Shown: positions 54,760-64,000 of the stretch, piece by piece
How the letters are laid out: the number at the start of each line of letters is the position of its first letter
How positions within the stretch are numbered: position 1 is the stretch's first letter
NCBI RefSeq assembly: GCF_002557795.1
Contig: NZ_CP023777.1
Location: forward strand, 868,001-932,000
Reading direction: 5' to 3'
Origin: Chitinophaga caeni
GTDB taxonomy: Bacteria; Bacteroidota; Bacteroidia; Chitinophagales; Chitinophagaceae
DNA: 64,000 bases
Notes under the pieces: model-generated
Told to the model about the DNA's origin: nothing
The model's database searches: none
The model's input: only the letters and a program-made list of their open reading frames with translations
Program-made: the position numbers and the translations under genes

Positions 54760-57700
54760 TTAGTGATGTGCAGCTTCGCTATGATGTTCTTCTTTTGCTT
54801 TAGGAGCAGCATCTTTATTCCTGATCTTAGCCAAGTAGTTGATCGAAGGCAATACGTGCGTTTCTTCCAACACGTAGTACATACGTTGTGTTTGCTCTTC
54901 GCTTCTCAACTTGTAAATCGCACTATCCTTATCATTCACGTTACCGAAGATGATCGCATCGGCAGCACATGCTTGTTGACAAGCAGTTTTAGCAGCGCCG
55001 TCTTTCATCGGGTGACCGGCTTTCTTAGCAGCCAACTTAGCATCTTGTAGGCGTTGTACGCAGAAAGAACATTTTTCCATTACACCGCGGCTACGAACCA
55101 CAACATCCGGGTTCAATACCATACGTGTTAAGTTGTCGTTCATATCTGCAACATCCAACAAGTTATCTTGGAAGCTATCAGCGCCGTTGAAGTCTCTCCA
55201 GTTGAAGCGACGAACTTTATAAGGACAGTTGTTTGCGCAATAACGGGTACCGATACAACGGTTGTAAGCCATCTGGTTCAAACCTTCAGAGCTATGGTTG
55301 GTGGCGGCAACAGGACAAACGTTCTCACACGGAGCATTATCACAATGCTGACACAACATCGGTTGGAATACTACTTCCGGATTATCAACATCTCCGCTGA
55401 AATAACGGTCGATACGGATCCAGTGCATTTCGTGCGCTAAGATCACTTGTTCTTTACCTACAACGGAAACGTTATTTTCCGCTTGGCAGGCAATGGTACA
55501 AGCACCGCAACCGAAGCAAGTATTCAAGTCGATAGACATACCCCACTTGATACCAAGGTTAGCATGTTTATCAGGATATAAAGTACCGTCATAACGGAAA
55601 TCTTCACCGTAACGGGCTAATTCCTTCCTGTCTTCGTTTACTTCTTCAGGATTAGCGAGGAATTCTTCCAGGGTAGTTTCCTTAACAATCGGGCGACCTT
55701 CATAGCTATTATGCGTCTGGGTTTGACCGATCGGGTACATCTTGCCGGTAGCTTCGGCTTCAACAGCAGTGCTGAAGTAGTCGAAAGTAGTACCGTTATA
55801 TGTTACGAACTTGTAAGCATTTTGACCCACTTCACCGGCAGCTTTACCTACATTTTCTTTCTTACCGCGACCGTAACCTACGGCGATAGCCACCACTTCA
55901 GGATGAATACCCGGTACGATCAGCAATGGCAATTCCATTTCTTTGCCGTTGGCCTTAACCTTTACAACTCTTTTATCTGCGTGGATTTCATAATCATCAC
56001 CCAGTTGTAAGCTGTTCAAGTCTTTCGCATGGGAGTTAGAAACGCAGAGGTAGTTATCCCAAGTAGCGCGTGTAATCGGGTCAGGCATTTCTTGCAACCA
56101 AGGGTTGTTAGCCTCTTTACCGTTACCGATCGCCACTTTTTCATACACTACCAATTCAAATTTGCCACCCGCTTTCGTTTTGATTTTGCTAGCAGCAGTG
56201 GCTACATCGCCATTGAAGGTAGCGCCACCTAAAGCCGGTGCTGTGGCAGGTTCAACTATACCATCTTGCAAAGCTTTATCCCAAGCAGCTTGAGAACCCA
56301 GTTTGGCAATCCAAGCATCCTTCAGGTAATCTTCCCAAAGTGTTGGGTTACCGGACCAAGTCAACAAAGACTGTTCGAAAGCCCTGGTTTTAAATAACGG
56401 GGCGATAGTAGGTTGCGTGAAGCTGAAATAACCCGTTCTAGGTTCAGCATCACCCCAGCTTTCCAAGTAATGGTGAGCCGGAACCAAGTATTTAACTAAT
56501 TCTGTAGTTTCATCGTAACGATCGTTCAAAGAAACGGTCAACGCCACTTTTTCTAGACCCTTTTTGAAGTTATCCGCATCAAAATAGTCGTAAACAGGGT
56601 TTACACCGTGCAGGAACAAGGCGCCTACATTTCCGGCATTCATATCGGAAACCAATTGCACCATATCAGCATCGATACCTTGACGGTAGTTGCTGGTAGT
56701 AGCCCAATCGATCGTGGCACCGTTAGCGCCTGCCAAGTTGTTGATCGCGTTTACCAAGATTTGAACATTCACATCGTTAGAACCGCAAACAACCAAGGTT
56801 TTACCTTGATTAGCCTGGATGGCTTTTGCAGCTTTAGCGATACCTTCTTTCAAACGGGCATTGCTGATAGCAGGAGCGGCAACATTACCGCCCAATGCTG
56901 CGTAAAGATTCAAAACAACAGCACCCAGCTCGGAAGGTTTGTGTGTATACCTTTCATCCGCGTTAGCACCGGTCAAGCTCATCATACTTTCAAAATGAAA
57001 GTGCTTGCTCATGCTCGGGTTCTTTTGATTGATTTTACGGTTTTGACCGTATTGTTTAGAAAATTCAGCGGGACTTAACCAGGTACCGAGGAAATCGGCG
57101 CCCAAGCTAACAATCACCTTTGCATTTTCGAAGTGGTAAGAAGGTAATACCCTTTTACCGTAGCTAGCTTCATTAGCCAACAGCATACCGGCAAAAGAGA
57201 GTGTATCGTAAGTTACGTGGCGGCCGCCCGGATATTTGGCAACAAATTCGCCGATAACTTTCTTAGTAGAAGGGGAGAGGATGGAAGAAGTCAACACAAC
57301 GGCTGATTTTCCACCGATAGCAGCTAAACCGGAAGCGATTTGCTTATCAACTTCGGCAAAGTTTAACTCCTGGATTTTAGATTTATCACCTTTAGTAGAG
57401 TTCAGACCGGGGAAACGCAGGCGAGCCACATCGTACAGGTGCAAAACAGAACCTTGAACGCGGGCGGTAGTTGCGCCACCGGTGATAGATGATAGTTCGT
57501 TACCTTCAATTTTGATAGGTCTGCCTTCGCGGGTTTTTACCACGACAGGAACAAACTCACCGTCTTGAACGTAAGTAGAAGCATAATAATTTGGTACACC
57601 CGGGGTAATATCCTCAGGTTTATTAACATACGGAATAGCCTTTCTTACAGGTATTTCACAGCTTGCAGCAATCGTGGCAGCAGCCGTGGTAAACCCTAAG

Positions 57701-57855
57701 TATTTCAAGAAATCCCTACGCGGGGTAGTAGCATTCAGCAGGCTTTCACTCTCTTCAAAAGGGAGATCTTCCCTGAATTCGTTAGCCACTGCTTCCTGGT
57801 GAGAAGCGGTATTGTGCAACTCCTCCAAGCCTTTCCAATACTTTTTTTGCTCCAT
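54760..57855 (-). CDS. actB: Alternative complex III subunit ActB (molybdopterin oxidoreductase-like with 4 Fe-S clusters)
   Basis: A 1031-residue periplasmic subunit. A twin-arginine-type signal is internal (TPRRDFLKYLGFTTAAATIAAS, about residue 45), as in the TAT-variant family. The large middle part has the molybdopterin-oxidoreductase fold, which in Act complexes lacks the cofactor. The C-terminal ferredoxin-like part shows four cysteine sets: CFGCGACTIAC, CQHCDNAPCENVCP, CIGTRYCANNCP and CSFC ... CQQACAAD, fitting several Fe-S clusters. It passes electrons from quinol oxidation to the ActA hemes. Confidence 0.95.
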   Translation of the reverse strand: MEQKKYWKGLEELHNTASHQEAVANEFREDLPFEESESLLNATTPRRDFLKYLGFTTAAATIAASCEIPVRKAIPYVNKPEDITPGVPNYYASTYVQDGEFVPVVVKTREGRPIKIEGNELSSITGGATTARVQGSVLHLYDVARLRFPGLNSTKGDKSKIQELNFAEVDKQIASGLAAIGGKSAVVLTSSILSPSTKKVIGEFVAKYPGGRHVTYDTLSFAGMLLANEASYGKRVLPSYHFENAKVIVSLGADFLGTWLSPAEFSKQYGQNRKINQKNPSMSKHFHFESMMSLTGANADERYTHKPSELGAVVLNLYAALGGNVAAPAISNARLKEGIAKAAKAIQANQGKTLVVCGSNDVNVQILVNAINNLAGANGATIDWATTSNYRQGIDADMVQLVSDMNAGNVGALFLHGVNPVYDYFDADNFKKGLEKVALTVSLNDRYDETTELVKYLVPAHHYLESWGDAEPRTGYFSFTQPTIAPLFKTRAFEQSLLTWSGNPTLWEDYLKDAWIAKLGSQAAWDKALQDGIVEPATAPALGGATFNGDVATAASKIKTKAGGKFELVVYEKVAIGNGKEANNPWLQEMPDPITRATWDNYLCVSNSHAKDLNSLQLGDDYEIHADKRVVKVKANGKEMELPLLIVPGIHPEVVAIAVGYGRGKKENVGKAAGEVGQNAYKFVTYNGTTFDYFSTAVEAEATGKMYPIGQTQTHNSYEGRPIVKETTLEEFLANPEEVNEDRKELARYGEDFRYDGTLYPDKHANLGIKWGMSIDLNTCFGCGACTIACQAENNVSVVGKEQVILAHEMHWIRIDRYFSGDVDNPEVVFQPMLCQHCDNAPCENVCPVAATNHSSEGLNQMAYNRCIGTRYCANNCPYKVRRFNWRDFNGADSFQDNLLDVADMNDNLTRMVLNPDVVVRSRGVMEKCSFCVQRLQDAKLAAKKAGHPMKDGAAKTACQQACAADAIIFGNVNDKDSAIYKLRSEEQTQRMYYVLEETHVLPSINYLAKIRNKDAAPKAKEEHHSEAAHH

Positions 57856-57992
57856 GTTATTTATTACGAGTTACGATTTACAAATTGTTCTTTCCCAGTT
57901 TCCTGCTTCCTTATCAAGAGTATAAACAGGTTACTTTATATATCATTCATACAACAATCGCCGCCTTTCAGTGCGACGATCGCTATACTATT

Positions 57993-59273
57993 TTAGTAGT
58001 GACATTTTTGACATTCTGTACCACCCAATGTTTCAACGGTAATATCACTGGCTTTCATTTTACCGTTCGCGATATCTTCATGTAGTTTCTCGAAAATGGT
58101 AAAGTATTTGTTTTCAGTGAATTGAACATTGGTTGTGCGGTGACAGTTAATACACCATCCCATGGATAAGTCAGCGAATTGGTGTACTTCGTCCATGTCT
58201 TGAATAGGACCGTGACAAGTTTGACATTGTACTTTACCGGCTACTACGTGCTGTGAGTGGTTGAAGTAAACATGGTCAGGTAAATTGTGGATTTTAACCC
58301 ACTCGATCGGTTTACCCGGTTTAGTATATTTACTGGCATCCTTATCCCAGCCGATAGCATCATATAACTTCTGTATTTCGGCAGTACCATTTACCTTCTT
58401 GCCTTCAGCAGTGTATAAATCCGGACCGGTATATTCATTAATAGACTTGTGACAGTTCATACAAACATTCTCCGGCGGAATCATAGCATGCTTACTCTTC
58501 TCAGCTCCGGAGTGGCAGTACAAGCAGTTGATCTGGTTAATCCCGGCGTGTACTTTGTGTGAATAGAAGATCGGCTGTTCCGGCATATAATCTTTCTGGC
58601 GACCTAAACCGATAGCTCCCTGGATTGTGAAATAACCACCCACCATAAATAAGAGCACAATGCAGATTGCGATATATGCTTTATTACGGTAGAAAGGAAC
58701 AGGCTCCGGAGTAGGTTGACCCTCTTTATCAGCAGCCAACTTGTTCAAGTTGCTGTTGATCTGCATCAGGACAATCGCAACAACGGCCAAGATCAAGGTA
58801 ATAATACCGAAGATCAGGTTGTTGGTAGAGTTGTCCGTTTTACCAGTGGTAGCGGTTGCTCCAGGAGCACCGGCAGCGCCGCCGGGAACAACTTTCTCTT
58901 CTTTCGCGATATAAGCCAAGATATTGTCGATGTCCTCATCAGTGAAACTTTCGAAAGGAGTCATTACGACATTGTACTCTGCGTACAACTGCTTGGCATA
59001 TTTATCACCTGAAGCGATTACCTTTTGAGAGTTACGGATCCAGGCATGGAGCAATTTCTTGTCTGCCCATCTACCTTCAACACCAGCCAAAGCAGGACCA
59101 GTTAATTTCTTGTGAACATTATGACAACTAGCGCAATTGGCTTTAAATAAGGCTTGACCTGCGGCTGGGTCACCCTGAGCTTTAGTAGTTAAGGATGACA
59201 GTACTAGACCAGCGCATAGGATAAAGACACTCACAAAATGCTTGCGCAAACGAATGGAAACACGACGATACAC
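57993..59273 (-). CDS. actA: Alternative complex III multiheme cytochrome c subunit ActA, with extra N-terminal heme domain
   Basis: A 426-residue membrane-anchored cytochrome. Signal peptide, then a class I monoheme cytochrome c domain (CASCH; distal Met in VVMTPFESF), two transmembrane segments (IFGIITLILAVVAIVLMQI; YIAICIVLLFMVGGYFTIQ), then the ActA pentaheme part with CLYCH, CMNCH, CQTCH, CINCH and a final CQKCH at the very C-terminus: six CxxCH in all. First gene of the cluster; a -7 element lies at 59321-59328. Confidence 0.93.
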   Translation of the reverse strand: MYRRVSIRLRKHFVSVFILCAGLVLSSLTTKAQGDPAAGQALFKANCASCHNVHKKLTGPALAGVEGRWADKKLLHAWIRNSQKVIASGDKYAKQLYAEYNVVMTPFESFTDEDIDNILAYIAKEEKVVPGGAAGAPGATATTGKTDNSTNNLIFGIITLILAVVAIVLMQINSNLNKLAADKEGQPTPEPVPFYRNKAYIAICIVLLFMVGGYFTIQGAIGLGRQKDYMPEQPIFYSHKVHAGINQINCLYCHSGAEKSKHAMIPPENVCMNCHKSINEYTGPDLYTAEGKKVNGTAEIQKLYDAIGWDKDASKYTKPGKPIEWVKIHNLPDHVYFNHSQHVVAGKVQCQTCHGPIQDMDEVHQFADLSMGWCINCHRTTNVQFTENKYFTIFEKLHEDIANGKMKASDITVETLGGTECQKCHY

Positions 59274-60061
59274 AGTCTATATTAATTTAGATTTGACCAA
59301 AGATTCCTTAAAAGTGCTCGCAAAAATAAGACAGAATGTTGACAATTTCCCAACAATCCTAAAAAATTCTTACGGGCTTATATGCTATATTTTATTGATT
59401 ATTAAATTGCTTCCGTTGGCTTAAACTCCCTACTATTAAAACTTTCAGACGTTTTGGCGACCCTTATCAGTTGCTTCCTGGAGTCCCGGTCATATAAGAT
59501 ATAGTTATGTAATTCCTTGTGAACAACTATAATTGTCAATATCTCATCTAACCATTTTCCCCGGAAAAGCCATAAAATATCCGGGCTTCAGCCTCCTTCT
59601 CCAATTTAACCCGACCAAATTAGTAAATGTTAAAATTCCCTTTCCTGACTTAAATCATATTTCAGTGAAAAGCGCCCTACAATTTTTTATATAATGGAAA
59701 TTCTAAGCCTCGATCATTGTTCAACATGTATCTGCAATGCTCTACCCGGTGTGTATGTACAGGTTCTAACACCTTAATATATATAATAGATTTGTTGGTT
59801 CTTTACTGGCTTGGCGCCCTTGTGTCATTTATCTAGTGCTAGCCTTTTCACCCAATAACAAGTTTCATGAGCCCAAGGTTTACTACAACCTTGAAATTAA
59901 AGGTAGTATTTGTAAAACACGGATTTATAGGGCCAATAACGACATGCTTCTCAAGCAATTGTAAGAGATCACAATATAAAATAAAGATATTTTATATAAA
60001 AACCTACAAAAACGCCGATAATTTAGCTTGTATAATATAATATATAGAGCCTGCTATTTGA
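59274..60061. other. Divergent intergenic region between actA and purN
   Basis: About 790 bp, AT-rich. It holds the actA promoter (59321-59328) near one end and leads into the purN promoter at the other. No open frame, strong hairpin or repeat was found in the middle. Confidence 0.5.
59321..59328 (-). promoter_or_regulatory. -7 promoter element of the act/cta cluster
   Basis: Minus strand reads TATTTTTG, an exact TAnnTTTG match, 48 bp before the actA start. A TTG about 22 nt further upstream could serve as the -33 element. Confidence 0.65.
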
Positions 60062-60072
60062 ATGCTTCTTCC

Positions 60073-60080
60073 TATTTTTG
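60073..60080 (+). promoter_or_regulatory. -7 promoter element of purN
   Basis: TATTTTTG followed by CAG, an exact TAnnTTTG match. It lies downstream of the ATG at 60062, so that ATG would not be on the transcript. Confidence 0.65.
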
Positions 60081-60112
60081 CAGCCGTTACAAATACTATT
60101 AATCAAATTCCA

Positions 60113-60682
60113 TTGAAGAATATTGCCATTTTTGCCTCCGGAAACGGAAGCAACGCTCAAAAAATTATTGATCATTTCAAGGGAAACGACCAGGTTTCCG
60201 TGAAATTTATCCTCTGCAACAAACCGGGCGCCGGGGTATTTAATATCGCGGAGAAAGAAGGTATTCCTTCTGTTTTAATTAACCGGGAGGATTTTTATAA
60301 ATCCGACAACTATGTCGTTTTATTAAAAGAAGCGGGTATCGACCTCGTGGTTTTGGCAGGATTTCTATGGAAAGTTCCCGCTAACCTAATTGAAGCCTTC
60401 CCTAACAGGATCATTAACATCCACCCCGCGTTATTACCCAAATACGGGGGGAAAGGCATGTATGGACATTTTGTTCATGAAGCCGTAGTGGCTGCCCGGG
60501 AGCAGGAAAGTGGCATCACCATCCATTATGTTAATGAGCATTATGATGAAGGCGCACCCATCTTGCAAGAGAAATGTGTACTTTCAGAAAACGACACCCC
60601 GGAAGACGTAGCGAGGAAAGTACAAGCCCTGGAACATCAATGGTTTCCCATAATTGTGGAACGATTATTGACAACTTTATAA
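60113..60682 (+). CDS. purN: Phosphoribosylglycinamide formyltransferase PurN
   Basis: A 189-residue formyl-THF-dependent enzyme of purine synthesis (GAR to FGAR). Motifs: KNIAIFASGNGSNAQKI at the start, VLAGFLWKVP, INIHPALLPKYGGKGMYG (catalytic Asn and His) and the YDEGAPILQ segment with the catalytic Asp. An ATG at 60062 opens the frame but precedes the -7 element; TTG 60113 starts right at the family N-terminus (M/L-KNIAIF) and is preferred. Stands alone between actA and an envelope gene. Confidence 0.94.
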   Translation: MKNIAIFASGNGSNAQKIIDHFKGNDQVSVKFILCNKPGAGVFNIAEKEGIPSVLINREDFYKSDNYVVLLKEAGIDLVVLAGFLWKVPANLIEAFPNRIINIHPALLPKYGGKGMYGHFVHEAVVAAREQESGITIHYVNEHYDEGAPILQEKCVLSENDTPEDVARKVQALEHQWFPIIVERLLTTL

Positions 60683-60729
60683 TATCATGCATCATTTAAT
60701 ATTGATGCCTTTACGATATCCAAACAGGT

Positions 60730-61386
60730 ATGAAAAAAATTGTTATCGCCCTTGTTATTACTTGCTGTTCGCTCCAGTTGTCGGCCCAGGAGAATCCTGT
60801 CGCGCCTTCAAAAAGCACGCTGAAAGTAAACCCGACAACGCTAATCAATGAATTGGACTTATACTGGGAGCAAGAATTGAGCAATAAATTCAGCCTGGAG
60901 TTCGGCGCTACCTTTATTTATAGTGATTACCCTGATTACCTGTTGTCGAAGCGGATCGATATCGGTCAGAAAAAACCGGATATCTCTACCGACCAGTTCG
61001 TGGAAGGCCTTGGTTTTGGTGCAAGGGTCGGTTTCAGATGGTATTTATTCGCTCTTAACGGTAGCCAACATGCCAGCGGAACCTATTTCCAACCTTCATT
61101 ATTATATAAGAGGGTGTATTATCCCGCTACCGATTTCGACTTTAACGATGAAGTCTTCAAAAATAAAGCGCACAAGGATGTTTATGGATTACAATTCCTG
61201 ATCGGCAGGCAATTTACCCGCCAGAAAGTGGTGTTCGATCCTTACCTGGGTGTCGGCATCCGGGGAAAAGTATACCATTATGCTAATTACAACGTGGAAA
61301 ACGATGTGCTGAACTTAGATAAAGGCCATATGGTAAGTATCTTACCGAGTGTTCACCTAGGCATAAAAATCGGCCTCAACCTCTAG
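60730..61386 (+). CDS. Exported outer-membrane-type beta-barrel protein, unknown
   Basis: A 218-residue exported protein: signal peptide MKKIVIALVITCCSLQLSAQ, then alternating amphipathic strands (LELDLYWEQEL-like openings, FSLEFGATFIYSDY, GFGARVGFRWYLF, GLQFLIGRQFT, VVFDPYLGVGIRG, HLGIKIGLNL at the end) typical of a small eight-stranded or similar barrel such as DUF3575-type proteins. It is convergent with the TonB receptor and shares its terminator. Family name uncertain, function unknown. Confidence 0.72.
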   Translation: MKKIVIALVITCCSLQLSAQENPVAPSKSTLKVNPTTLINELDLYWEQELSNKFSLEFGATFIYSDYPDYLLSKRIDIGQKKPDISTDQFVEGLGFGARVGFRWYLFALNGSQHASGTYFQPSLLYKRVYYPATDFDFNDEVFKNKAHKDVYGLQFLIGRQFTRQKVVFDPYLGVGIRGKVYHYANYNVENDVLNLDKGHMVSILPSVHLGIKIGLNL

Positions 61387-61411
61387 CGGATCATTTGCTC
61401 CATAATACATA

Positions 61412-61449
61412 AAAGCCTGCCCGGATTGCATATACAAGGGGCAGGCTTT
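61412..61449. terminator. Convergent intrinsic terminator
   Basis: AAAGCCTGCCC (61412-61422) pairs perfectly with GGGCAGGCTTT (61439-61449), with T-rich sequence on the plus side. Confidence 0.9.
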
Positions 61450-61468
61450 GTTTTTAACCCATAAAAAA

Positions 61469-63760
61469 CTATTTGATGCTGAACCTAGCCCCCACGAATC
61501 CCCGGATGCCCTGGTTTGGCGCGTACACGTACGATGGATCGAAAGTCAGCGCATAGGGATTCCCCGGGGTTGGCAATGCATTCCCCTGTTGGTCAAAACT
61601 AACATCCTTGTCAAAGGGATCAAACGGCCGCGCGATGGCATCTCTTCGTGGACGGAAGTTTAAAAGATTTTTTATCCCGGCATAGATCTCGCACTGCGAG
61701 CCGATCTTTTTCGTGAATTGAATGTTTTGAATACTCCAAACCGGGGAATTTTCCGGGCGGGGATCCAAATCACTGACCAAGGGCAATTTCATGGGCCCGT
61801 AAATATTTCCGGTATAATCTACCGATAAAGCCAATGGCTTAATATTATATGATATTACCCAGGTGCCGGAAATTTTTTCCGTTAGCAAGGGCCGGGATCT
61901 CCTTTGTCCCCCCTCTTCATCTTCCACCTGGTAAACATCGGTATAAGTCATCCCGGCAATTATTTTTAGCGGGAAGCGAAAGCTGATATCCATGTTCATA
62001 CTCAAGCCCTTGGAGATAGCATAACCATCCAGGTTATCATAAATAACTTGTTGATAGTTAGTTTCGTAGTCCGGTATGATCTTATTGGAGAACCTGGTAT
62101 AAAATGCCGTAACGTCAAAACCAAGGAAACTCTGTCCCCAATTGAACTTATTGGTATAATTAAGGTTAATATTCCAACTTTTCTCCGGCTTCAGGTCATT
62201 TTTAATGATAACATCCCTAGCACCCGTAAGCGCGGCATGATCTTCGGTAAACAGGGAAACCACCCTGTAGCCGGTGCCGGCATTCAGGCGTAATACATGT
62301 TTATAATTTGGACTCCACTTATAAGCAATCCTAGGTGTAAAAATGTTACCATGGATGGAGTTATAATCATACCGCAAGCCCATCAGCAAGGTATGATTCC
62401 GGTGAAAGGCATATTCATCCTGGATAAAAATTCCCGGCAGGAATGTTTCTTGGGCTTGGTTAACAAATATCCCGTCCTTTTCTTTATTAGTAACCGGGGT
62501 ATTATCATCATAGTAGGTATATCTTACCGGGATACCGGCCACCAGGCTGTGGAACTTTATTTCCTTATCCCATGTTAGCTGCCCGAAGGCGATCTTTTGC
62601 GTTGCCAGGAACCATGTGTCGCCATACGCTGAATTTTGATCATGATAATTTAACGAGTACTGGAACATGAGCCGCTCCGAAGCGGGTAACTGGTAATTCC
62701 CGATCAGCTCCCATCGCTTCGTATAAATACTTTCCCCGTAAACTTCGTTGCCGCCCCGGTACTTAGGTTCCCAGTTCATCTGCCCACCCCAGCGATCTTC
62801 GTAATAAAACCTGGCTGCCAAGTTGGCCACTCGATCCAGTTTCCTTTTAAACGACCATTTATTGAATATGGAGATCCTGTGTTGTAGCGTAACATCGGTA
62901 AAACCATCATGATTTTTGTCGAGGGGATGTTGATAATTATAATAATTCACCCCGAGCAGCGAATGTGCCTTTTTCGCGATATTGAATTTATAGCCCAAAT
63001 CCACATTCAACTCCTGCCAGGTAGTTCCCATGACATCAGCAGTAAATTTAGATGCCGCATCCGGGTTCTTCGTAATGATATTGATCAAACCTGCAACAGC
63101 TTCCGATCCGTATAAAGTCGAAGCCGGACCTTTCACAATCTCTACACGCTCCACCAAGCTGTTGGGAATGCCGGAAAGTCCATATACCGTTGATAATGCG
63201 CTCACAATTGGCATTCCATCGATCAACACCATCGTATAAGGTCCTTCCAAGCCATTGATATGGATATCACCGGTATTACAAACATTACAATTGATTTGCG
63301 GACGAACACCATTCACATTTTGCAAAGCATCGAAAATGCTGGGCGTGGGGTTCTTTTTGAAGAAAAGCGGCGTGTAAACTTCCACGGGAACAGGGCTTTG
63401 CATTTTGCTTACCGGCTTTAAAGTGCCGCTGATAACTACCTCCTGGAGCCCCGAAGCCGCCGAAAGCATTTTAATTTCCAGTTGGTTCTTCCCATTTTTT
63501 ACCTGGACGACCTGTTTTATTTTTTCATAACCCACCGCTGTAACTTGAATGTAATATTTCCCAACCGGGACATCTGCCAGGATGAAAGAGCCGTCCTCCG
63601 AAGTAACGGCGCCCAGGTTTGTTCCCAGCAAGCCGACACTGGCATAAGGCACAGCTACCGAATCAGACAACACTTTCCCATACACGGTAGCTTTCGATTG
63701 TGCCAATAATAAAACAGGGCATAGGGATAGTATCAAAAAGGGTAAAATTCTATTTAGCAT
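61469..63760 (-). CDS. TonB-dependent receptor with carboxypeptidase-regulatory N-terminal domain
   Basis: A 763-residue outer-membrane active transporter. Signal peptide (MLNRILPFLILSLCPVLLLAQ), a carboxypeptidase-regulatory-like beta-sandwich (about 25-100; VYGKVLSDSVAVPYASVGLLGTN), plug domain (about 115-235) with NCNVCNTGDIHINGLEGPYTMVLIDGMP and SLVERVEIVKGPASTLYGSEAVAGLINIITK, then a 22-strand-type barrel. The CNVC pair in the plug is notable. The substrate is not evident, but the upstream operator (63818-63845) suggests metal-dependent control. Confidence 0.93.
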   Translation of the reverse strand: MLNRILPFLILSLCPVLLLAQSKATVYGKVLSDSVAVPYASVGLLGTNLGAVTSEDGSFILADVPVGKYYIQVTAVGYEKIKQVVQVKNGKNQLEIKMLSAASGLQEVVISGTLKPVSKMQSPVPVEVYTPLFFKKNPTPSIFDALQNVNGVRPQINCNVCNTGDIHINGLEGPYTMVLIDGMPIVSALSTVYGLSGIPNSLVERVEIVKGPASTLYGSEAVAGLINIITKNPDAASKFTADVMGTTWQELNVDLGYKFNIAKKAHSLLGVNYYNYQHPLDKNHDGFTDVTLQHRISIFNKWSFKRKLDRVANLAARFYYEDRWGGQMNWEPKYRGGNEVYGESIYTKRWELIGNYQLPASERLMFQYSLNYHDQNSAYGDTWFLATQKIAFGQLTWDKEIKFHSLVAGIPVRYTYYDDNTPVTNKEKDGIFVNQAQETFLPGIFIQDEYAFHRNHTLLMGLRYDYNSIHGNIFTPRIAYKWSPNYKHVLRLNAGTGYRVVSLFTEDHAALTGARDVIIKNDLKPEKSWNINLNYTNKFNWGQSFLGFDVTAFYTRFSNKIIPDYETNYQQVIYDNLDGYAISKGLSMNMDISFRFPLKIIAGMTYTDVYQVEDEEGGQRRSRPLLTEKISGTWVISYNIKPLALSVDYTGNIYGPMKLPLVSDLDPRPENSPVWSIQNIQFTKKIGSQCEIYAGIKNLLNFRPRRDAIARPFDPFDKDVSFDQQGNALPTPGNPYALTFDPSYVYAPNQGIRGFVGARFSIK

Positions 63761-63789
63761 GATAAAAGGTTAAAGTTTTAACTTCTTTG

Positions 63790-63797
63790 CAAATTTA
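63790..63797 (-). promoter_or_regulatory. -7 promoter element of the TonB receptor gene
   Basis: Minus strand reads TAAATTTG, an exact TAnnTTTG match, 30 bp before the start codon. Confidence 0.65.
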
Positions 63798-63817
63798 AAT
63801 TCAGAACAGCTATTCAT

Positions 63818-63845
63818 CTAAATTTTTATTTAGTCTTATCTAAAT
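63818..63845 (-). promoter_or_regulatory. Operator-like inverted repeats upstream of the TonB receptor gene
   Basis: Three alternating half-sites: CTAAAT (63818-63823), ATTTAG (63828-63833), CTAAAT (63840-63845), giving two overlapping perfect inverted repeats. The pattern ATTTAG-N6-CTAAAT resembles DtxR/MntR-family operators. It begins 20 bp beyond the -7 element, where the -33 box would lie, so a bound protein would block transcription. The regulator itself is not in the window. Confidence 0.6.
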
Positions 63846-64000
63846 TTATTAAAATTAACAAAAACCCTTATCCAATAAGGCTTACAGCAATTAAAGAATA
63901 ACTTTAATTGCAAATACAGCGCTTAGATTAGAATATTATTCTCACTCAAAAAACAGTAATGCCCGGTTATCGAGTGATTGTTTTACTGGGCAAAATGCAT

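Overview
The window looks like a chromosomal segment of a Bacteroidota bacterium, most likely Chitinophagaceae (Chitinophaga-like). Support: the sigma-A type -7 element TAnnTTTG in front of many genes, weak Shine-Dalgarno sequences, a Rho with a long charged insertion, an alternative complex III (Act) plus cytochrome oxidase operon, LptC/CoaX/outer-membrane-protein gene order, and SusC-style TonB receptor organisation. No rRNA, tRNA, CRISPR array, prophage or complete insertion sequence was seen.

Layout. 1-4.1 kb: end of an IPExxDY-like gene, a pterin carbinolamine dehydratase translationally coupled to a 7TM LytS-type histidine kinase and its LytTR response regulator, then a TetR regulator. 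4.1-8.4 kb: rho (minus) with a long leader, asnS, a PepSY-like protein. 8.4-12.1 kb: a MITE-like repeat, an orphan exbD, a 2OG-Fe(II) oxygenase, a chromate transporter. 12.3-15.3 kb (minus): galactose mutarotase lipoprotein, a deoxyhypusine-synthase-like enzyme, a second PepSY-like protein. 15.6-25.6 kb: assorted housekeeping and metabolic genes (ACP phosphodiesterase-like, DUF2911, a trans-sulfuration enzyme, TIGR02757, fatty acid hydroxylase, beta-lactamase-fold serine hydrolase, FAH-family hydrolase plus flavin reductase). 25.7-31.7 kb: DUF4197, universal stress protein, lysS, dipeptidyl peptidase IV. 31.7-33.9 kb: a 2.2 kb gene-free region packed with repeats. 33.9-43.3 kb: csaA, aldo/keto reductase, the LON-domain/coaX/outer-membrane protein/lptC operon, meaB, VOC protein, AlkD-like protein, SMR transporter, MarR regulator. 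43.0-59.3 kb (minus): one long respiratory cluster actA-B-C-D-E-F, ctaC, ctaD, ctaB, two subunit III genes, subunit IV, SCO, DUF420 and a small CxxC membrane protein. 59.3-64 kb: purN, a small outer-membrane-type protein and a TonB-dependent receptor with a metal-regulator-like operator.

How the genes work together: the Act/Cta cluster should form a quinol:cytochrome c oxidoreductase coupled to an A-type cytochrome oxidase, with CtaB (heme O synthesis) and SCO (copper delivery) as assembly factors. The 521-3361 kinase/regulator pair is a complete LytS/LytTR signalling unit.

The most interesting signal is non-coding. Three dispersed copies (about 17.14-17.28, 33.31-33.45 and 33.69-33.83 kb, all read on the minus strand) share one architecture: two direct-repeat boxes resembling LytTR sites exactly 21 bp apart, then exactly 33 nt, then a -7-like element, then a roughly 60-nt transcript consisting of a conserved unpaired stretch and an intrinsic terminator. 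I read these as a candidate family of LytTR-controlled small RNAs. This is an inference from sequence architecture only.
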